Shown piece after piece: positions 8,891 through 17,191 of a DNA stretch of 64,000 nucleotides (positions are counted from its first letter, which is position 1; each line of letters starts with the position of its first letter). Location: the NCBI GenBank assembly GCA_016930935.1, contig JAFGFT010000026.1, positions 1 to 64,000 on the forward strand, read 5' to 3'. The notes below the pieces were generated by a model. It saw only the letters and a program-made list of their open reading frames with translations. It was not told where the DNA came from and ran no database searches. This DNA is from Dehalococcoidia bacterium (GTDB lineage: Bacteria > Chloroflexota > Dehalococcoidia > GIF9 > AB-539-J10). Made by a program: the position numbers and the translations under genes.

Positions 8891-9405
8891 GGTTCCTCAC
8901 CCCCCTTCGCCAGCGACGCCACGTCCTTAATGAAGTTGGCGAGCCCCTGGAGGAGTAGAAGGGCGAATCCGATAGTGATTATCGCTTTCATAGGCCAGAG
9001 CAGTGGGTAGAAGATACCGGTAACCGGCACTTCCCCCACAACGAAGGCATGCCAGGTATCCAGCACCCAGACCCTGGTGAGCATGAAGGTGAGCGGGAAG
9101 AAGAGTGCCACCGTCAAACCTATATCAAGGCCAAGCTGTACCTTCCGAGGAAAATGATTATAGAAGAGGTCAACCCGGACGTTGCCCCTCTCCGCGTGCA
9201 GATAGCACATGCCAAGTGCGATGATAACGGTGCCCATCATGTAGCTGACCGTAAACGACCAGTCAGTAGGTGCATTGAACGCATAACGTGCTACGACCTC
9301 ATAGATGATGCTGAGAATGAGGGCTGGCAACAGGAAACTGACAGCACGACCAGTCCATACGCTGACACGGCCCATGCCCTCACAGAATCTCTGAAGAACT
9401 TGCAT
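8884..9405 (-). CDS. dctQ: TRAP transporter small permease subunit, DctQ-like
   Basis: 173 aa with four predicted membrane helices. The DctQ pattern is visible in YEVVARYAFN early on and HAERGNVRVDLFYNHF in the middle. It partners DctM (7553..8890), whose start overlaps this stop. Confidence 0.92.
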   Translation of the reverse strand: MQVLQRFCEGMGRVSVWTGRAVSFLLPALILSIIYEVVARYAFNAPTDWSFTVSYMMGTVIIALGMCYLHAERGNVRVDLFYNHFPRKVQLGLDIGLTVALFFPLTFMLTRVWVLDTWHAFVVGEVPVTGIFYPLLWPMKAIITIGFALLLLQGLANFIKDVASLAKGGEEPW

Positions 9406-9430
9406 ATACTCTCCATTCCGCCGAAGTAGA

Positions 9431-9464
9431 GGTGGCAGTCCGCCTCAGAAAGCGAACTGCCACC
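9431..9464 (-). promoter_or_regulatory. Hairpin between dctP and dctQ
   Basis: Arms GGTGGCAGT and ACTGCCACC with extra inner pairs lie in the 79-base gap behind dctP. It probably protects the dctP message or attenuates read-through, so that binding protein exceeds permease, a common arrangement in binding-protein operons. Confidence 0.5.
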
Positions 9465-9484
9465 CTTGAGAGAGAAATCCGTAA

Positions 9485-10630
9485 CTACTCGTTGTAGATA
9501 GTGTATTTCGGAGTAATCTCCGCAATACCAGCCCACACACTGAAGAATTCGTTCTGCTGGTCCCAGACCTGCTTGAAGAGTGGGTCGGATGAAGCGAATT
9601 CCTCACACTTTGCCCTTGTCTTCAGAGCAATATCTGCCTGGAAGTCATCGTCAACGTAGAAGACCTTCGTGCCATAGTCCTTGAACTTCTGGATACCCAC
9701 GGCGTTCTCGTACCCGATGTAGCCGATGCTGCGCATTGCCAGCGCGGCAAGTTCATCGTCGAACATACCCTGGAGGTCAGCGGGAAGCGCGTCATACCAG
9801 CCCTTATTCACGATGGCCGGCTTGAAGTAGCCGGGCGACTGTACGCCTGGCAAACCAACGTACTCTGCTATCTCCTGGAAGCCGAATGTCCAGTTCAGAC
9901 CGGCAGGGCCAAGCTCGAAGGCGTCAATAACGCCACGCTCCATGGCCGAGTACACCTCTCCACCAGGGATCTGAACCACGGACGCACCGTAGCTCTCCTG
10001 CAGTACCTCGCCCCAGAGGCCAAGGGCGCGGAACTTCAATCCCTTAAACGCGGCGGCGTTGTTGAGTGGCTTGTGCGAGTGGCAGAACAGCTCGGCTGCG
10101 CCACCGACAACGCCCTTCACATAGCCATAGTCCTCGTAGACGTCACTCATGATTGCAAGACCATCGCCATGTATGGCCCACACAACCCAGTCAGTCGTCG
10201 AGCCACCAGCGGGAAGACCTGACGAGCCAAGAATGTACGTGACAGGGCCCAGGCGGCCCATATCCATTGAAGCCGCCGGCGAGGCGATGTCGACAATACC
10301 GTCCTTGACCGAAGGAGTGCCCTCATCCCTGGGGATAATCTCGCCCGAAGCGGAGATTGTGATATCGAGCCGGCCATTGGAGGCCACCCTGAGGTTGTCC
10401 GCCATCTCGATGAGGACCAGGTTCTGGTCAGAGCCAGCCGTGTCAACGTCTGCCCACGTGCCAGTGTAGACCTTGTCTGCAGCCGCTGCGGGAGCCTCCT
10501 CCTCTTCAGCCGCAGGAGTCTCAGCCTCCTCTTCGGCTGCGGGTGGTGCGGCGTCAGGAGCACAACCAACCACAAGAAGCGTCAAGATTACGCCGATTGA
10601 AAACAGAATAGTCAGTGCTTTCTTATTCAA
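9485..10630 (-). CDS. dctP: TRAP transporter substrate-binding lipoprotein, DctP-like
   Basis: 381 aa. The start is TTG 10630, with AAAGGAGG ten bases upstream. The signal peptide ends in a lipobox (LLVVGC), followed by an Ala/Glu-rich flexible linker (EEEAETPAAEEEEAPA). The rest is a DctP-type periplasmic binding fold, including the substrate-gate region KGLKFRALG and GGEVYSAMERGVIDAFE. A lipid anchor suits a monoderm or atypical envelope. It is first in the dctPQM operon and is separated from dctQ by a hairpin. Confidence 0.93.
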   Translation of the reverse strand: MNKKALTILFSIGVILTLLVVGCAPDAAPPAAEEEAETPAAEEEEAPAAAADKVYTGTWADVDTAGSDQNLVLIEMADNLRVASNGRLDITISASGEIIPRDEGTPSVKDGIVDIASPAASMDMGRLGPVTYILGSSGLPAGGSTTDWVVWAIHGDGLAIMSDVYEDYGYVKGVVGGAAELFCHSHKPLNNAAAFKGLKFRALGLWGEVLQESYGASVVQIPGGEVYSAMERGVIDAFELGPAGLNWTFGFQEIAEYVGLPGVQSPGYFKPAIVNKGWYDALPADLQGMFDDELAALAMRSIGYIGYENAVGIQKFKDYGTKVFYVDDDFQADIALKTRAKCEEFASSDPLFKQVWDQQNEFFSVWAGIAEITPKYTIYNE

Positions 10631-10739
10631 CTCTTCTCTTCCTCCTTTGGATACTTGCCTGGGTCAGGACCACGCGGACGTCACATAGATCACCTCCGCT
10701 CGCTAGATAGCTATGCATCTGTTTCTCTGTAACAAACGC

Positions 10740-10776
10740 AAAAAACGGCCGTCACACCTCGATGGTGCTCGGACCG
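10740..10776 (-). terminator. Intrinsic terminator of the small zinc-ribbon-like gene
   Basis: Read on the minus strand, stem CGGTCcgaGCACC pairs with GGTGTgacGGCCG (with G-T pairs and an internal loop) and is followed by TTTTTT. It lies just downstream of the 10832..11062 ORF, so something is transcribed leftward here. Confidence 0.55.
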
Positions 10777-10831
10777 TTCATCGGTCGTGCGGGATAGACT
10801 CGCTATCTCTCGCGTTCAGTATTCAGTTCTG

Positions 10832-11062
10832 TCAGCCGTGTCCGGCCTGATGAGAGACGGATGAGGGGACTGGTTCCGCACACGTGAAACAACCACCCAT
10901 GATTCGGAGAATTTCGCATTTAGGGATAACCGCGACGTGCCGTTGGCCGTGCCGCCTGTCATACACGACCAGTCTGTCGGGAAAGACCTCTGCGAGCGTC
11001 TCCCGTCCACACCCATCACATTTCACCATCCACCCACCATCTTCAGGATTCCAGCTCAGCAT
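10832..11062 (-). CDS. Small CxxC protein, probable zinc ribbon
   Basis: 76 aa. Two CxxC pairs (CDGC near residue 15 and CFTC near 59) could bind one zinc. Between them is a conserved-looking beta-rich stretch (VFPDRLVVYDRRHG). A GGAG lies 11 bases before ATG 11062, and a U-tract terminator lies downstream. I do not recognise the family. Overlapping ORFs in other frames lack these features. Function unknown. Confidence 0.5.
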   Translation of the reverse strand: MLSWNPEDGGWMVKCDGCGRETLAEVFPDRLVVYDRRHGQRHVAVIPKCEILRIMGGCFTCAEPVPSSVSHQAGHG

Positions 11063-11301
11063 CCCTGTGGCTTCTCCTTAAGTCCAGCGATGGAGTACCC
11101 GGCACTCAGAAATATTCAAGGGTAATACGATAGTCGGATATGAAGATGCCTGTAGACATACACTATTACACAGGGCAGGTACGCCTTGTCAATAGACTAC
11201 ATGGCATAACACGAGTACTGCCACACACCTCAGAAGCACGGCCTCTGTGACAGCATGGAGCAAGCGCCACCATGGACGCCGCCACACGCCTGCGGACCGC
11301 G

Positions 11302-12276
11302 CTAGAACTCGGGTATCGGCTGGTCGATGAGGTCCCTGTGCGCCTTGCACTCTGCGATGTAGTCCCGCATGGTGGCGTCGAGGTCATACGACGGTTTGTA
11401 GTCGAAGTCCTTTCTGGCAGGTTCAAGGTCCATCACACGGTCAAGACTCAGAGAGGTAATCTTCTTCATCATCTCATCGTTCACTCTGAACGTGAGGTCG
11501 GCATCGGGCATGTGCTTCTTCGCCACTGCAACAAGGTCGCGCGCGGTCAGCGTGTAGCTCATGCTGTTGTAGATACGTCGCGTCAGGCGTGATTCATCGG
11601 CATCGTTAATGTCGATGAGCGCTTTGGCTGCGTCCTTCACATAGATGCTCGCCACCTCCACATCGGGGTCCACGAATACCTTGAAAGGATGCCCCAGTGC
11701 CGCCATCTGCAGCGTCCAGACTACGAACATACCCGGGGTGGTACCACCCCTGCCCGGACCGTTGACAATGCAGTAGCGGATGCCCCTGAAGTTGACTCCA
11801 AAGTGCTGCCAGTACGCCTCTCCCAGCCGTTCACCACAGACCTTGGTCGTGCCATAGAACGTGTTGGGCTTCTGCGGATAATCATCTGGAATGAAACGGT
11901 CGCCATCTGAGTACGTTGACGTTGTGCTTGAGTAAATGAAGCTTTTGACCCCGAACATCCGGGCGGCTTCAAGGAAGTGGTAAGTGCCGAGGACATTCGC
12001 GTTGAAAGCGAAGGATGAATCCCATTCAGACCGGGGAGGAATGAGGGCACCGACGTGGTAGATGGTATCGATATCGTTGTCACGCACCGACTCGGTCACA
12101 TGAACCATGTTCTCGAAGTCGCCCACCTTGACGTTGAAACGGCCCTTGATGTCGTCAAGGTACGGAGAGGTTGAGACACGGTCGAACACGGTGACCTTAT
12201 CGCCCCTCTCGACGAGCATCCTCACAAGGTGTCTACCGACGAAGCCGAAGCCTCCGGTCACAAGACAATTGGACAT
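11302..12276 (-). CDS. NAD-dependent epimerase/dehydratase (copy 2)
   Basis: 324 aa, the same length as copy 1 at 5622..6596. Start ATG 12276 (MSNCLVTGG) has AGGAGG seven bases upstream. It has GGFGFVGRHL, a catalytic Ser/Tyr/Lys set (SSTTST, then FYGTTK) and VASIYVKDAAKAL. The two copies share long blocks (for example FGVNFRGVRYCIVNGPGRGG in copy 1, with I for V here), so they are recent paralogues or parallel pathway enzymes. C_GCAxxG_C_C copy 3 is immediately upstream. Confidence 0.88.
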   Translation of the reverse strand: MSNCLVTGGFGFVGRHLVRMLVERGDKVTVFDRVSTSPYLDDIKGRFNVKVGDFENMVHVTESVRDNDIDTIYHVGALIPPRSEWDSSFAFNANVLGTYHFLEAARMFGVKSFIYSSTTSTYSDGDRFIPDDYPQKPNTFYGTTKVCGERLGEAYWQHFGVNFRGIRYCIVNGPGRGGTTPGMFVVWTLQMAALGHPFKVFVDPDVEVASIYVKDAAKALIDINDADESRLTRRIYNSMSYTLTARDLVAVAKKHMPDADLTFRVNDEMMKKITSLSLDRVMDLEPARKDFDYKPSYDLDATMRDYIAECKAHRDLIDQPIPEF

Positions 12277-12386
12277 TCTGCTGCCTCCTCTTCCTGGTTC
12301 GGGCATGCTCACGGCGAGCTACTAGGACATGGCGCAGATACCTCAAGGTACCCATGCCGAAGGTCAGTGACGGCTGGCGACGGTCG

Positions 12387-12911
12387 CTAGCCGGTTGCGC
12401 GCCGCATCTCCATTATCATCTCCGCGGCCATGCGGGCACCCTTTCCGACCACCCCACGGCACATCTCAACCCCACCGGCCTCCTGGTACTTCCGAACTTC
12501 GTCAGGGTCCGACGTATCGAACGGCCGCCCCAGCGCGGCGTCCCTGATATCCCTGCACATGCAATGGCCAATCTCTTTCTCGAAGCGTCGATAGAACGCC
12601 TTGGAAACGGCAGTGGCAGCGTTCTTCTGTTCGACATTCGGCACACGCGGACTGTCCGTGATTCCGGCGACGCCGATAGCCATAATCCCGCCAATCAGTG
12701 CGCCGCAATGATTTCGTGTCCCTGCAATGCCGCCGGAAAGGGTCATGCCGGCACGGAGCGCGTTATCCATGGTATCCGGACCGCCGAGGTCCAGGTTATC
12801 TGCAATGGCCAGAAGAGCGCAACGCGCGCACCCGTGCATCTCCACAAGGCACTCTCCTGCCTGTTTCTCTATCCGGTCAAGAGTCTCCATCTCAGACGTA
12901 CTGAATTCCAT
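12387..12911 (-). CDS. C_GCAxxG_C_C family redox protein (copy 3)
   Basis: 174 aa. Start ATG 12911 has AGGAGG five bases upstream. Cysteines are at GCARC, NHCGALIGG, HCMCRDI and EMCRGVVG. This copy has one more Cys (CMC) than copies 1 and 2. It lies 110 bases before epimerase 2 on the same strand and is likely co-transcribed. The C-terminal GKGARMAAEMI matches the other copies. Confidence 0.85.
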   Translation of the reverse strand: MEFSTSEMETLDRIEKQAGECLVEMHGCARCALLAIADNLDLGGPDTMDNALRAGMTLSGGIAGTRNHCGALIGGIMAIGVAGITDSPRVPNVEQKNAATAVSKAFYRRFEKEIGHCMCRDIRDAALGRPFDTSDPDEVRKYQEAGGVEMCRGVVGKGARMAAEMIMEMRRATG

Positions 12912-13161
12912 CGAATCCTCCTTCCACGAATGACCCTGTCGAATGCCACCATGGTATCGCGCATTCTACCAGAGACAACAGCGGCTTCAAGGGTATTCAG
13001 CAGAGGAACAGCTACGAATGTGCAGCACCGGAACGCTGTGCTACGGCGGCAGAACGCCATCCAGACGATGTGCCTACCGGCCCGGGATGACGCATGACGA
13101 ACGCACGCGGAATCACCACCCCTGAATAGTGAGAATGCGCAAGCCCACGAGAGAGGACTGT
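12912..13161. other. Intergenic stretch with no supported gene
   Basis: About 250 bases upstream of C_GCAxxG_C_C copy 3. It presumably contains that gene's promoter, but I cannot identify -35 or -10 boxes. The ORF 12943..13125 shows no gene-like features. Confidence 0.45.
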
Positions 13162-13221
13162 GCTGCCACGCGGGAACTCGTGGCAGCATCACAAACGAAT
13201 GGCGGCTCAAAGCCGCCATTC
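13162..13221 (-). terminator. Two tandem terminator hairpins after the AIR-synthase-like gene
   Basis: Stem GCTGCCACG / CGTGGCAGC (13162-13187, 8-base loop) is followed by stem GAATGGCGGCT / AGCCGCCATTC (13197-13221, 3-base loop). Both stems are perfect. On the minus strand the second stem is followed by GTTTGT. Confidence 0.65.
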
Positions 13222-13263
13222 AGGAATGGTCACCCCTTCCTCAAGCCTGATAGCGCCTCGATG

Positions 13264-14316
13264 TCAGGCAACTTCTCTGGCCAACCGGTCTGCAAGCCCC
13301 CAGTAGGGGTCAACCCTCGGATGCACGAGAGGCCGCTCCGTGCCTGCACGGACAATCTTCATTCCGTCAGCCGTAGGCCGGACTTCACCCACAGCCGCGG
13401 CAAGGATGTCGTTGCGGTCGAACTCGGCAAGAAGGGCGGGAACATCAGAGGGGTCAGAGATGAGCAGGAGCGTTCCCTCGCTTATGCCGCAGAACGGGTC
13501 GACATCGAACATCTCCGCCGTTCTCTTGATGGCAGGCTGGATGGGAATGCTTTCCTCATCGATACGAAGACCATGGCCACTCGCGACCGCCATCTCGTAC
13601 AGACCACCCCACACTCCACACTCGGTGGCATCATGCATCGCATGAACTCCCGGGAAGCGGCGGGCGATTGCACAGTCGTCGAGAACAGACATCTGGAAGA
13701 AGACGTCTTCCGCCTCTTTCTGGAAGGAAGCCCCGCCCACGTCAATGAACTTCTGAGGGAAGCACACTGCGAGCAATCCCGTCATCTCGATTGCCGGGCC
13801 CTTGGTGACAACCACGACGTCGCCGGATTTCACACGATGAGGCCCACGCAACTCGGATTCGGGTCCAACCGCCATCGCCGTCGCACCGCCGACCATCGGA
13901 TAGTTGCAGCCGGCATAGCGCGCAGTGTGGCCGGTGACCACGCTGATGTCGTACTTGAGTGCTTCACCGTGTACCGACTCCCACATCTCCTCTATCTGTG
14001 CCTCAGTCATCTCCGGCGGCAGGTTGAGGTCGACTGACAGGTAGCGCGGCACCAGACCGGACACGGCCACGTCACACATCACGATGTGGAAAGCGAACCA
14101 GGCCGCTCTCGTGAAGCCGAAGGCGGGTACGATGAAGAAAGGGTCGGTCGACATCGCCATACATCCGTCTCCGGTACGGACGACTCCATAGTCGACACCA
14201 TGCCGGGGACCTATGATGATTTCAGGTGCAGGAGCACCGAGGCGCGGATAGATAACGCGGTCGAAGAACTCAGGGTTGATTTTGCCGAGTGCAGGCAGGT
14301 CGTGACTATCGGACAT
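13264..14316 (-). CDS. AIR synthase-like protein (PurM/HypE/SelD fold)
   Basis: 350 aa. Start ATG 14316 has GGGAGG five bases upstream. The N-terminal ATP-binding half carries the fold's Asp-rich motif (MSTDPFFIVPA) and GGATAMAVG. The C-terminal half has HAMHDATECGVWGGL, like the HypE/SelD 'DPTRGG' region. It differs from true HypE (55644..56681), having no C-terminal PRIC. It could be a phosphotransfer or cofactor-activation enzyme of the AIR-synthase-related group. The substrate is unknown. It is followed by strong terminators and is monocistronic as far as visible. Confidence 0.75.
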   Translation of the reverse strand: MSDSHDLPALGKINPEFFDRVIYPRLGAPAPEIIIGPRHGVDYGVVRTGDGCMAMSTDPFFIVPAFGFTRAAWFAFHIVMCDVAVSGLVPRYLSVDLNLPPEMTEAQIEEMWESVHGEALKYDISVVTGHTARYAGCNYPMVGGATAMAVGPESELRGPHRVKSGDVVVVTKGPAIEMTGLLAVCFPQKFIDVGGASFQKEAEDVFFQMSVLDDCAIARRFPGVHAMHDATECGVWGGLYEMAVASGHGLRIDEESIPIQPAIKRTAEMFDVDPFCGISEGTLLLISDPSDVPALLAEFDRNDILAAAVGEVRPTADGMKIVRAGTERPLVHPRVDPYWGLADRLAREVA

Positions 14317-14472
14317 ACATTCCTCCCTTCGCAGGTCTTAGCCTGATCAGGTCCTAAGGGTCCCCCACGCAGGAGTGGGGTTCTCAGCCTCACCATCGAA
14401 GCTCCCCCGGAACCAACGCCCCATTCTAGATTGCCCCCATTCCCCTGTCAAACCAAGCGTGAACAAGAAAGC

Positions 14473-14502
14473 TTGCCTGTGACACGCGGAGCCATGTACA
14501 GT
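14473..14502 (+). promoter_or_regulatory. Probable promoter of hicAB
   Basis: TTGCCT (14473-14478), an 18-base spacer and TACAGT (14497-14502) lie 24 bases before the chosen hicA start. Confidence 0.35.
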
Positions 14503-14526
14503 GCACATGCCACCTCGGCAATTGTC

Positions 14527-14751
14527 ATGCAACGCCAACTGAGAGATCTCAAGACATACGACGCGATACGCGCCTTTGAGCGCGCCGGCGGTGTACGCCG
14601 CTCGGGAAGAGGCGACCACGTGAATCTGAAGATGCCAAACGGACGCATCATCACGTTGCGGACCACTGGCGACGTGAAGATAGGAAGACTCAAAGACGCG
14701 CTGCGGGAAGCCGGTATGACGTCCGATGAGTTCACCGTGCTGCTACAATAG
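14527..14751 (+). CDS. hicA: HicA-like mRNA interferase toxin
   Basis: 74 aa from ATG 14527. The longer ORF start at 14431 would lie upstream of the predicted promoter. HicA/YcfA features are a dsRNA-binding-like fold with the catalytic His in GRGDHVNL, beta strands NGRIITL, and the closing GRLKDALREAGMTSDEF. The usual GSH is GDH here, but the His is kept. The antitoxin follows 10 bases later. No Shine-Dalgarno sequence is visible. Confidence 0.8.
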   Translation: MQRQLRDLKTYDAIRAFERAGGVRRSGRGDHVNLKMPNGRIITLRTTGDVKIGRLKDALREAGMTSDEFTVLLQ

Positions 14752-14761
14752 GGAGAGGACA

Positions 14762-14980
14762 ATGGAGTTCACGGTACTGGTCTACCCTGCTGAAGAAGGC
14801 GGCTATTGGACTCGTGTGCCGGCGCTTCCCGGATGCGGCTGTTGCGGAGAGTCAGTGGAGGAGGCAATCGAGAACACACGCGAGGCCATCGCGTGTCACG
14901 TATGCGCACTCAAAGAGGACGGGCAGGAAATCTCCTGCGCCTGTGAGTGTTTCCAGACACGGGTAACTGTGGATTGCTGA
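14762..14980 (+). CDS. hicB: HicB-like antitoxin, short form
   Basis: 72 aa. ATG 14762 is preceded by GGAGAGG three bases upstream. The N-terminal HicB/UPF0150 domain is clear (FTVLVYPAEEGGYWTRVPALPG, then ESVEEAIENTREAI). There is no C-terminal DNA-binding domain, and the tail is Cys-rich (five Cys in the second half). It should neutralise HicA. Autoregulation would need another DNA-binding factor. Confidence 0.8.
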   Translation: MEFTVLVYPAEEGGYWTRVPALPGCGCCGESVEEAIENTREAIACHVCALKEDGQEISCACECFQTRVTVDC

Positions 14981-15138
14981 ACAAGGTACAGAGAAGTGCT
15001 CATGCACGCACACACATTCACAGCTAGCTGTCTTCCCGCTTTTCCGAGTTCATTCCAGAATCACATACTTGTGCGTAGCATCATGGACGACTGCATCCTC
15101 ACCCCTGTCACAATGAATCAGGAGCGGAGACAAAGCAT

Positions 15139-16140
15139 ATGAGAATCGAACATTCGCACGAACCGATTGAACGAAACATCGCCATGGAGCTCGTACGAGT
15201 CACAGAGGCGGCAGCCATGGCATCCGCCCGCTACCTGGGCAGGGGCGACAAGAACCTTGTCGATGAAGCCGCTGTGGTAGCCATGCGCTACGTACTTGAC
15301 AACGTGAGCATGGATGGCATCGTGGTCATCGGAGAGGGTGAGAAAGACGAAGCCCCCATGCTCTTCAACGGAGAGATTATTGGAGACGGTTCCAGTCCTA
15401 AGGTGGATGTGGCCGTGGACCCGATTGATGGCACAAACCTTGTCGCCAAAGGTCTTCCCGGCGCCATTTCCGTTGTCGCACTGTCAGAGCGCGGCACAAT
15501 GCATTGCCCTGAACGCTTCTTCTACATGGACAAGATCGCCACGGGGCCGGTAGCCAAGGATTGCATCGACATCAATGCCTCGGTCGAAGAAAACCTCGGC
15601 AACATCGCGGAAGCGAAGAAGCGCAACGTGAACGAGTTGACCGTCTCTGTCATGGACAGACCCAGGCATGCACAGTTGCTGGCCGAGATTCGAGCCACCG
15701 GCGCCAGGGTCAAACTTATCTCGGAAGGCGATGTTGCTGCGAGTATTGAAGCAGCTCTGCCTGACAGGGATGTCGACGTCCTGATGGGCATCGGTGGCAC
15801 GCCTGAGGGCGTCCTCTCGGCCGCAGCGATGCACTGTCTCGGAGGAGCCATTCAGTGCAAGGCATGGCCACGGGATGAAACAGAGAGGGCTGAGGCCCTT
15901 GAGGCAGGAATCGACATCAACAGGGTCTACAAGACCGAGGACCTCATCGACAGCACCGAGATATTCTTCGCCGCAACGGGAGTCAGCAGCGGTGAGTTCC
16001 TGAAAGGTGTGCGCTACTTCAGGGGAGGTGCCCAGACCCGCTCGGTCGCCATGCGCAGTCACTCCGGAACCGTGCGCTGGATAGATTCCCTGCACAACTT
16101 CGGCAGGCTGGACAAGCTCAGCTTCTTTGAGCTGCCCTGA
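15139..16140 (+). CDS. glpX: Class II fructose-1,6-bisphosphatase
   Basis: 333 aa, full length for GlpX. It dephosphorylates fructose 1,6-bisphosphate in gluconeogenesis. Visible signatures are GEGEKDEAPML, VDPIDGTNLVAKG (metal and phosphate binding, Li-sensitive phosphatase fold), ISEGDVAAS and GIGGTPEGVLSAAAM. A GGAG lies ahead of ATG 15139, and a strong terminator follows, so it is monocistronic. Confidence 0.97.
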   Translation: MRIEHSHEPIERNIAMELVRVTEAAAMASARYLGRGDKNLVDEAAVVAMRYVLDNVSMDGIVVIGEGEKDEAPMLFNGEIIGDGSSPKVDVAVDPIDGTNLVAKGLPGAISVVALSERGTMHCPERFFYMDKIATGPVAKDCIDINASVEENLGNIAEAKKRNVNELTVSVMDRPRHAQLLAEIRATGARVKLISEGDVAASIEAALPDRDVDVLMGIGGTPEGVLSAAAMHCLGGAIQCKAWPRDETERAEALEAGIDINRVYKTEDLIDSTEIFFAATGVSSGEFLKGVRYFRGGAQTRSVAMRSHSGTVRWIDSLHNFGRLDKLSFFELP

Positions 16141-16162
16141 ACCGTGTACGCAATCCTTCTGC

Positions 16163-16201
16163 GCAGAGGGGAGAGGCGTGCCTCTCCCCTCTGCCTGTTT
16201 T
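16163..16201 (+). terminator. Intrinsic terminator of glpX
   Basis: A perfect 15-bp stem GCAGAGGGGAGAGGC / GCCTCTCCCCTCTGC with minimal loop is followed by CTGTTTT. It is the clearest intrinsic terminator in the window. Confidence 0.92.
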
Positions 16202-16235
16202 CCGTAAGAAAGCCCCGGGGGTTCGCTTCGGTGGC

Positions 16236-16949
16236 TCAGATTTTCTCAGCGATGACGATGTGCTCTATTCCCAGTGGTTGCTCAAACCAGAGCATTCGTT
16301 GCAGTGGCACCAGCGCGCGCGGCACCAGGAAGGGCGACAACTTCCCCCACGTGCGACTTCTCACCACTTTCATTCCTGCTCTTTCTAACGCAACCTTGAG
16401 ACACTTCGCGCTGAAGTAGGGATTCGGCAACTCCTCAGCCCCCAACAACACGAAGCCCATGTTGACAGGATTCCACTTGTTAAGGTCGGACACTACCACG
16501 TAGCGACGTGAGACCCGCGCCATCTCGGCGAGCGCGGCATTGAAATCAACGATGTGGTGCAGCACGTGGTGCGCCAGTACCACATCGAAACTGGCATCGG
16601 CGAAGCCGAGGCGGGTTGCGTCCATGAGAGAGACTGTGCGGACCGGGTTCAGTCGCAGATTCTCCGTTGATGTATCAACGCCCTGCAGCTTGCACTGACG
16701 GGCAAGGTGAAAGCTGGTGATGCCCCAGCCACACCCGACCTCGAGGACGGACGTGTCCGCGTTGAGCGGCACATCCCGCCGTATCAGTTCTATGAAGTGC
16801 GTTATGTCCGCAGCAATCGACGGCCTGTCATGTTTGAATGCAGACCACTGTTCTTCCGTCTGATGACGACCTGTTGGTTCAGACACAATCGATACTAGAT
16901 ATACCACACGAGGAACCTGTTGCGCGATTGGAGTGTCGGGACTACCCAT
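16236..16949 (-). CDS. Class I SAM-dependent methyltransferase
   Basis: About 237 aa from ATG 16949. The ORF track extends to 17135, but that N-terminus has no family character and runs into the abiE operator region. Motif I is VLEVGCGWG, followed by GVDTST, DASFDVVLAHHVLHH and the Methyltransf_11 pattern. The substrate is unknown. It is divergent from the abiE operon. The start codon is uncertain because no strong Shine-Dalgarno sequence is seen. Confidence 0.8.
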   Translation of the reverse strand: MGSPDTPIAQQVPRVVYLVSIVSEPTGRHQTEEQWSAFKHDRPSIAADITHFIELIRRDVPLNADTSVLEVGCGWGITSFHLARQCKLQGVDTSTENLRLNPVRTVSLMDATRLGFADASFDVVLAHHVLHHIVDFNAALAEMARVSRRYVVVSDLNKWNPVNMGFVLLGAEELPNPYFSAKCLKVALERAGMKVVRSRTWGKLSPFLVPRALVPLQRMLWFEQPLGIEHIVIAEKI

Positions 16950-17123
16950 CACCTGCCATATCAACGCCGCAGGTCGACACATGTCGGACCTCTTCACGCC
17001 ACCATCCAAAGAACATGTGAGTGCAGAGCGAGGTTCAGGCGACCATGAAGACGGCATCGCTTCAACGGAGTCCGCTATCACACTGGTGGCTTTCGTGCTG
17101 CAAACCATTGCTTCTTTTTCATT

Positions 17124-17158
17124 ATTGCAGTACATTTTCCATCGGAAAATACTGCAAT
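17124..17158. promoter_or_regulatory. Inverted-repeat operator ahead of abiEi
   Basis: The left arm ATTGCAGTACATTTTCC and right arm GGAAAATACTGCAAT pair over 15 bp with a 2-base bulge around a 3-base centre. It ends 33 bases before the abiEi start. AbiEi antitoxins are known to repress their own operon by binding inverted repeats, so this is a probable autoregulatory site. Confidence 0.75.
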
Positions 17159-17191
17159 CCAGTACACGAGACGATGGAAGAGAGATAGCAC

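Noticed and set aside
12354-13097. 247-aa plus-strand ORF over C_GCAxxG_C_C copy 3
   Set aside because: Antisense shadow. The minus-strand gene has conserved cysteine motifs and a strong ribosome binding site.
13129-14037. 302-aa plus-strand ORF over the AIR-synthase-like gene
   Set aside because: Antisense shadow with His/Arg-rich composition. The opposite strand has the family motifs.
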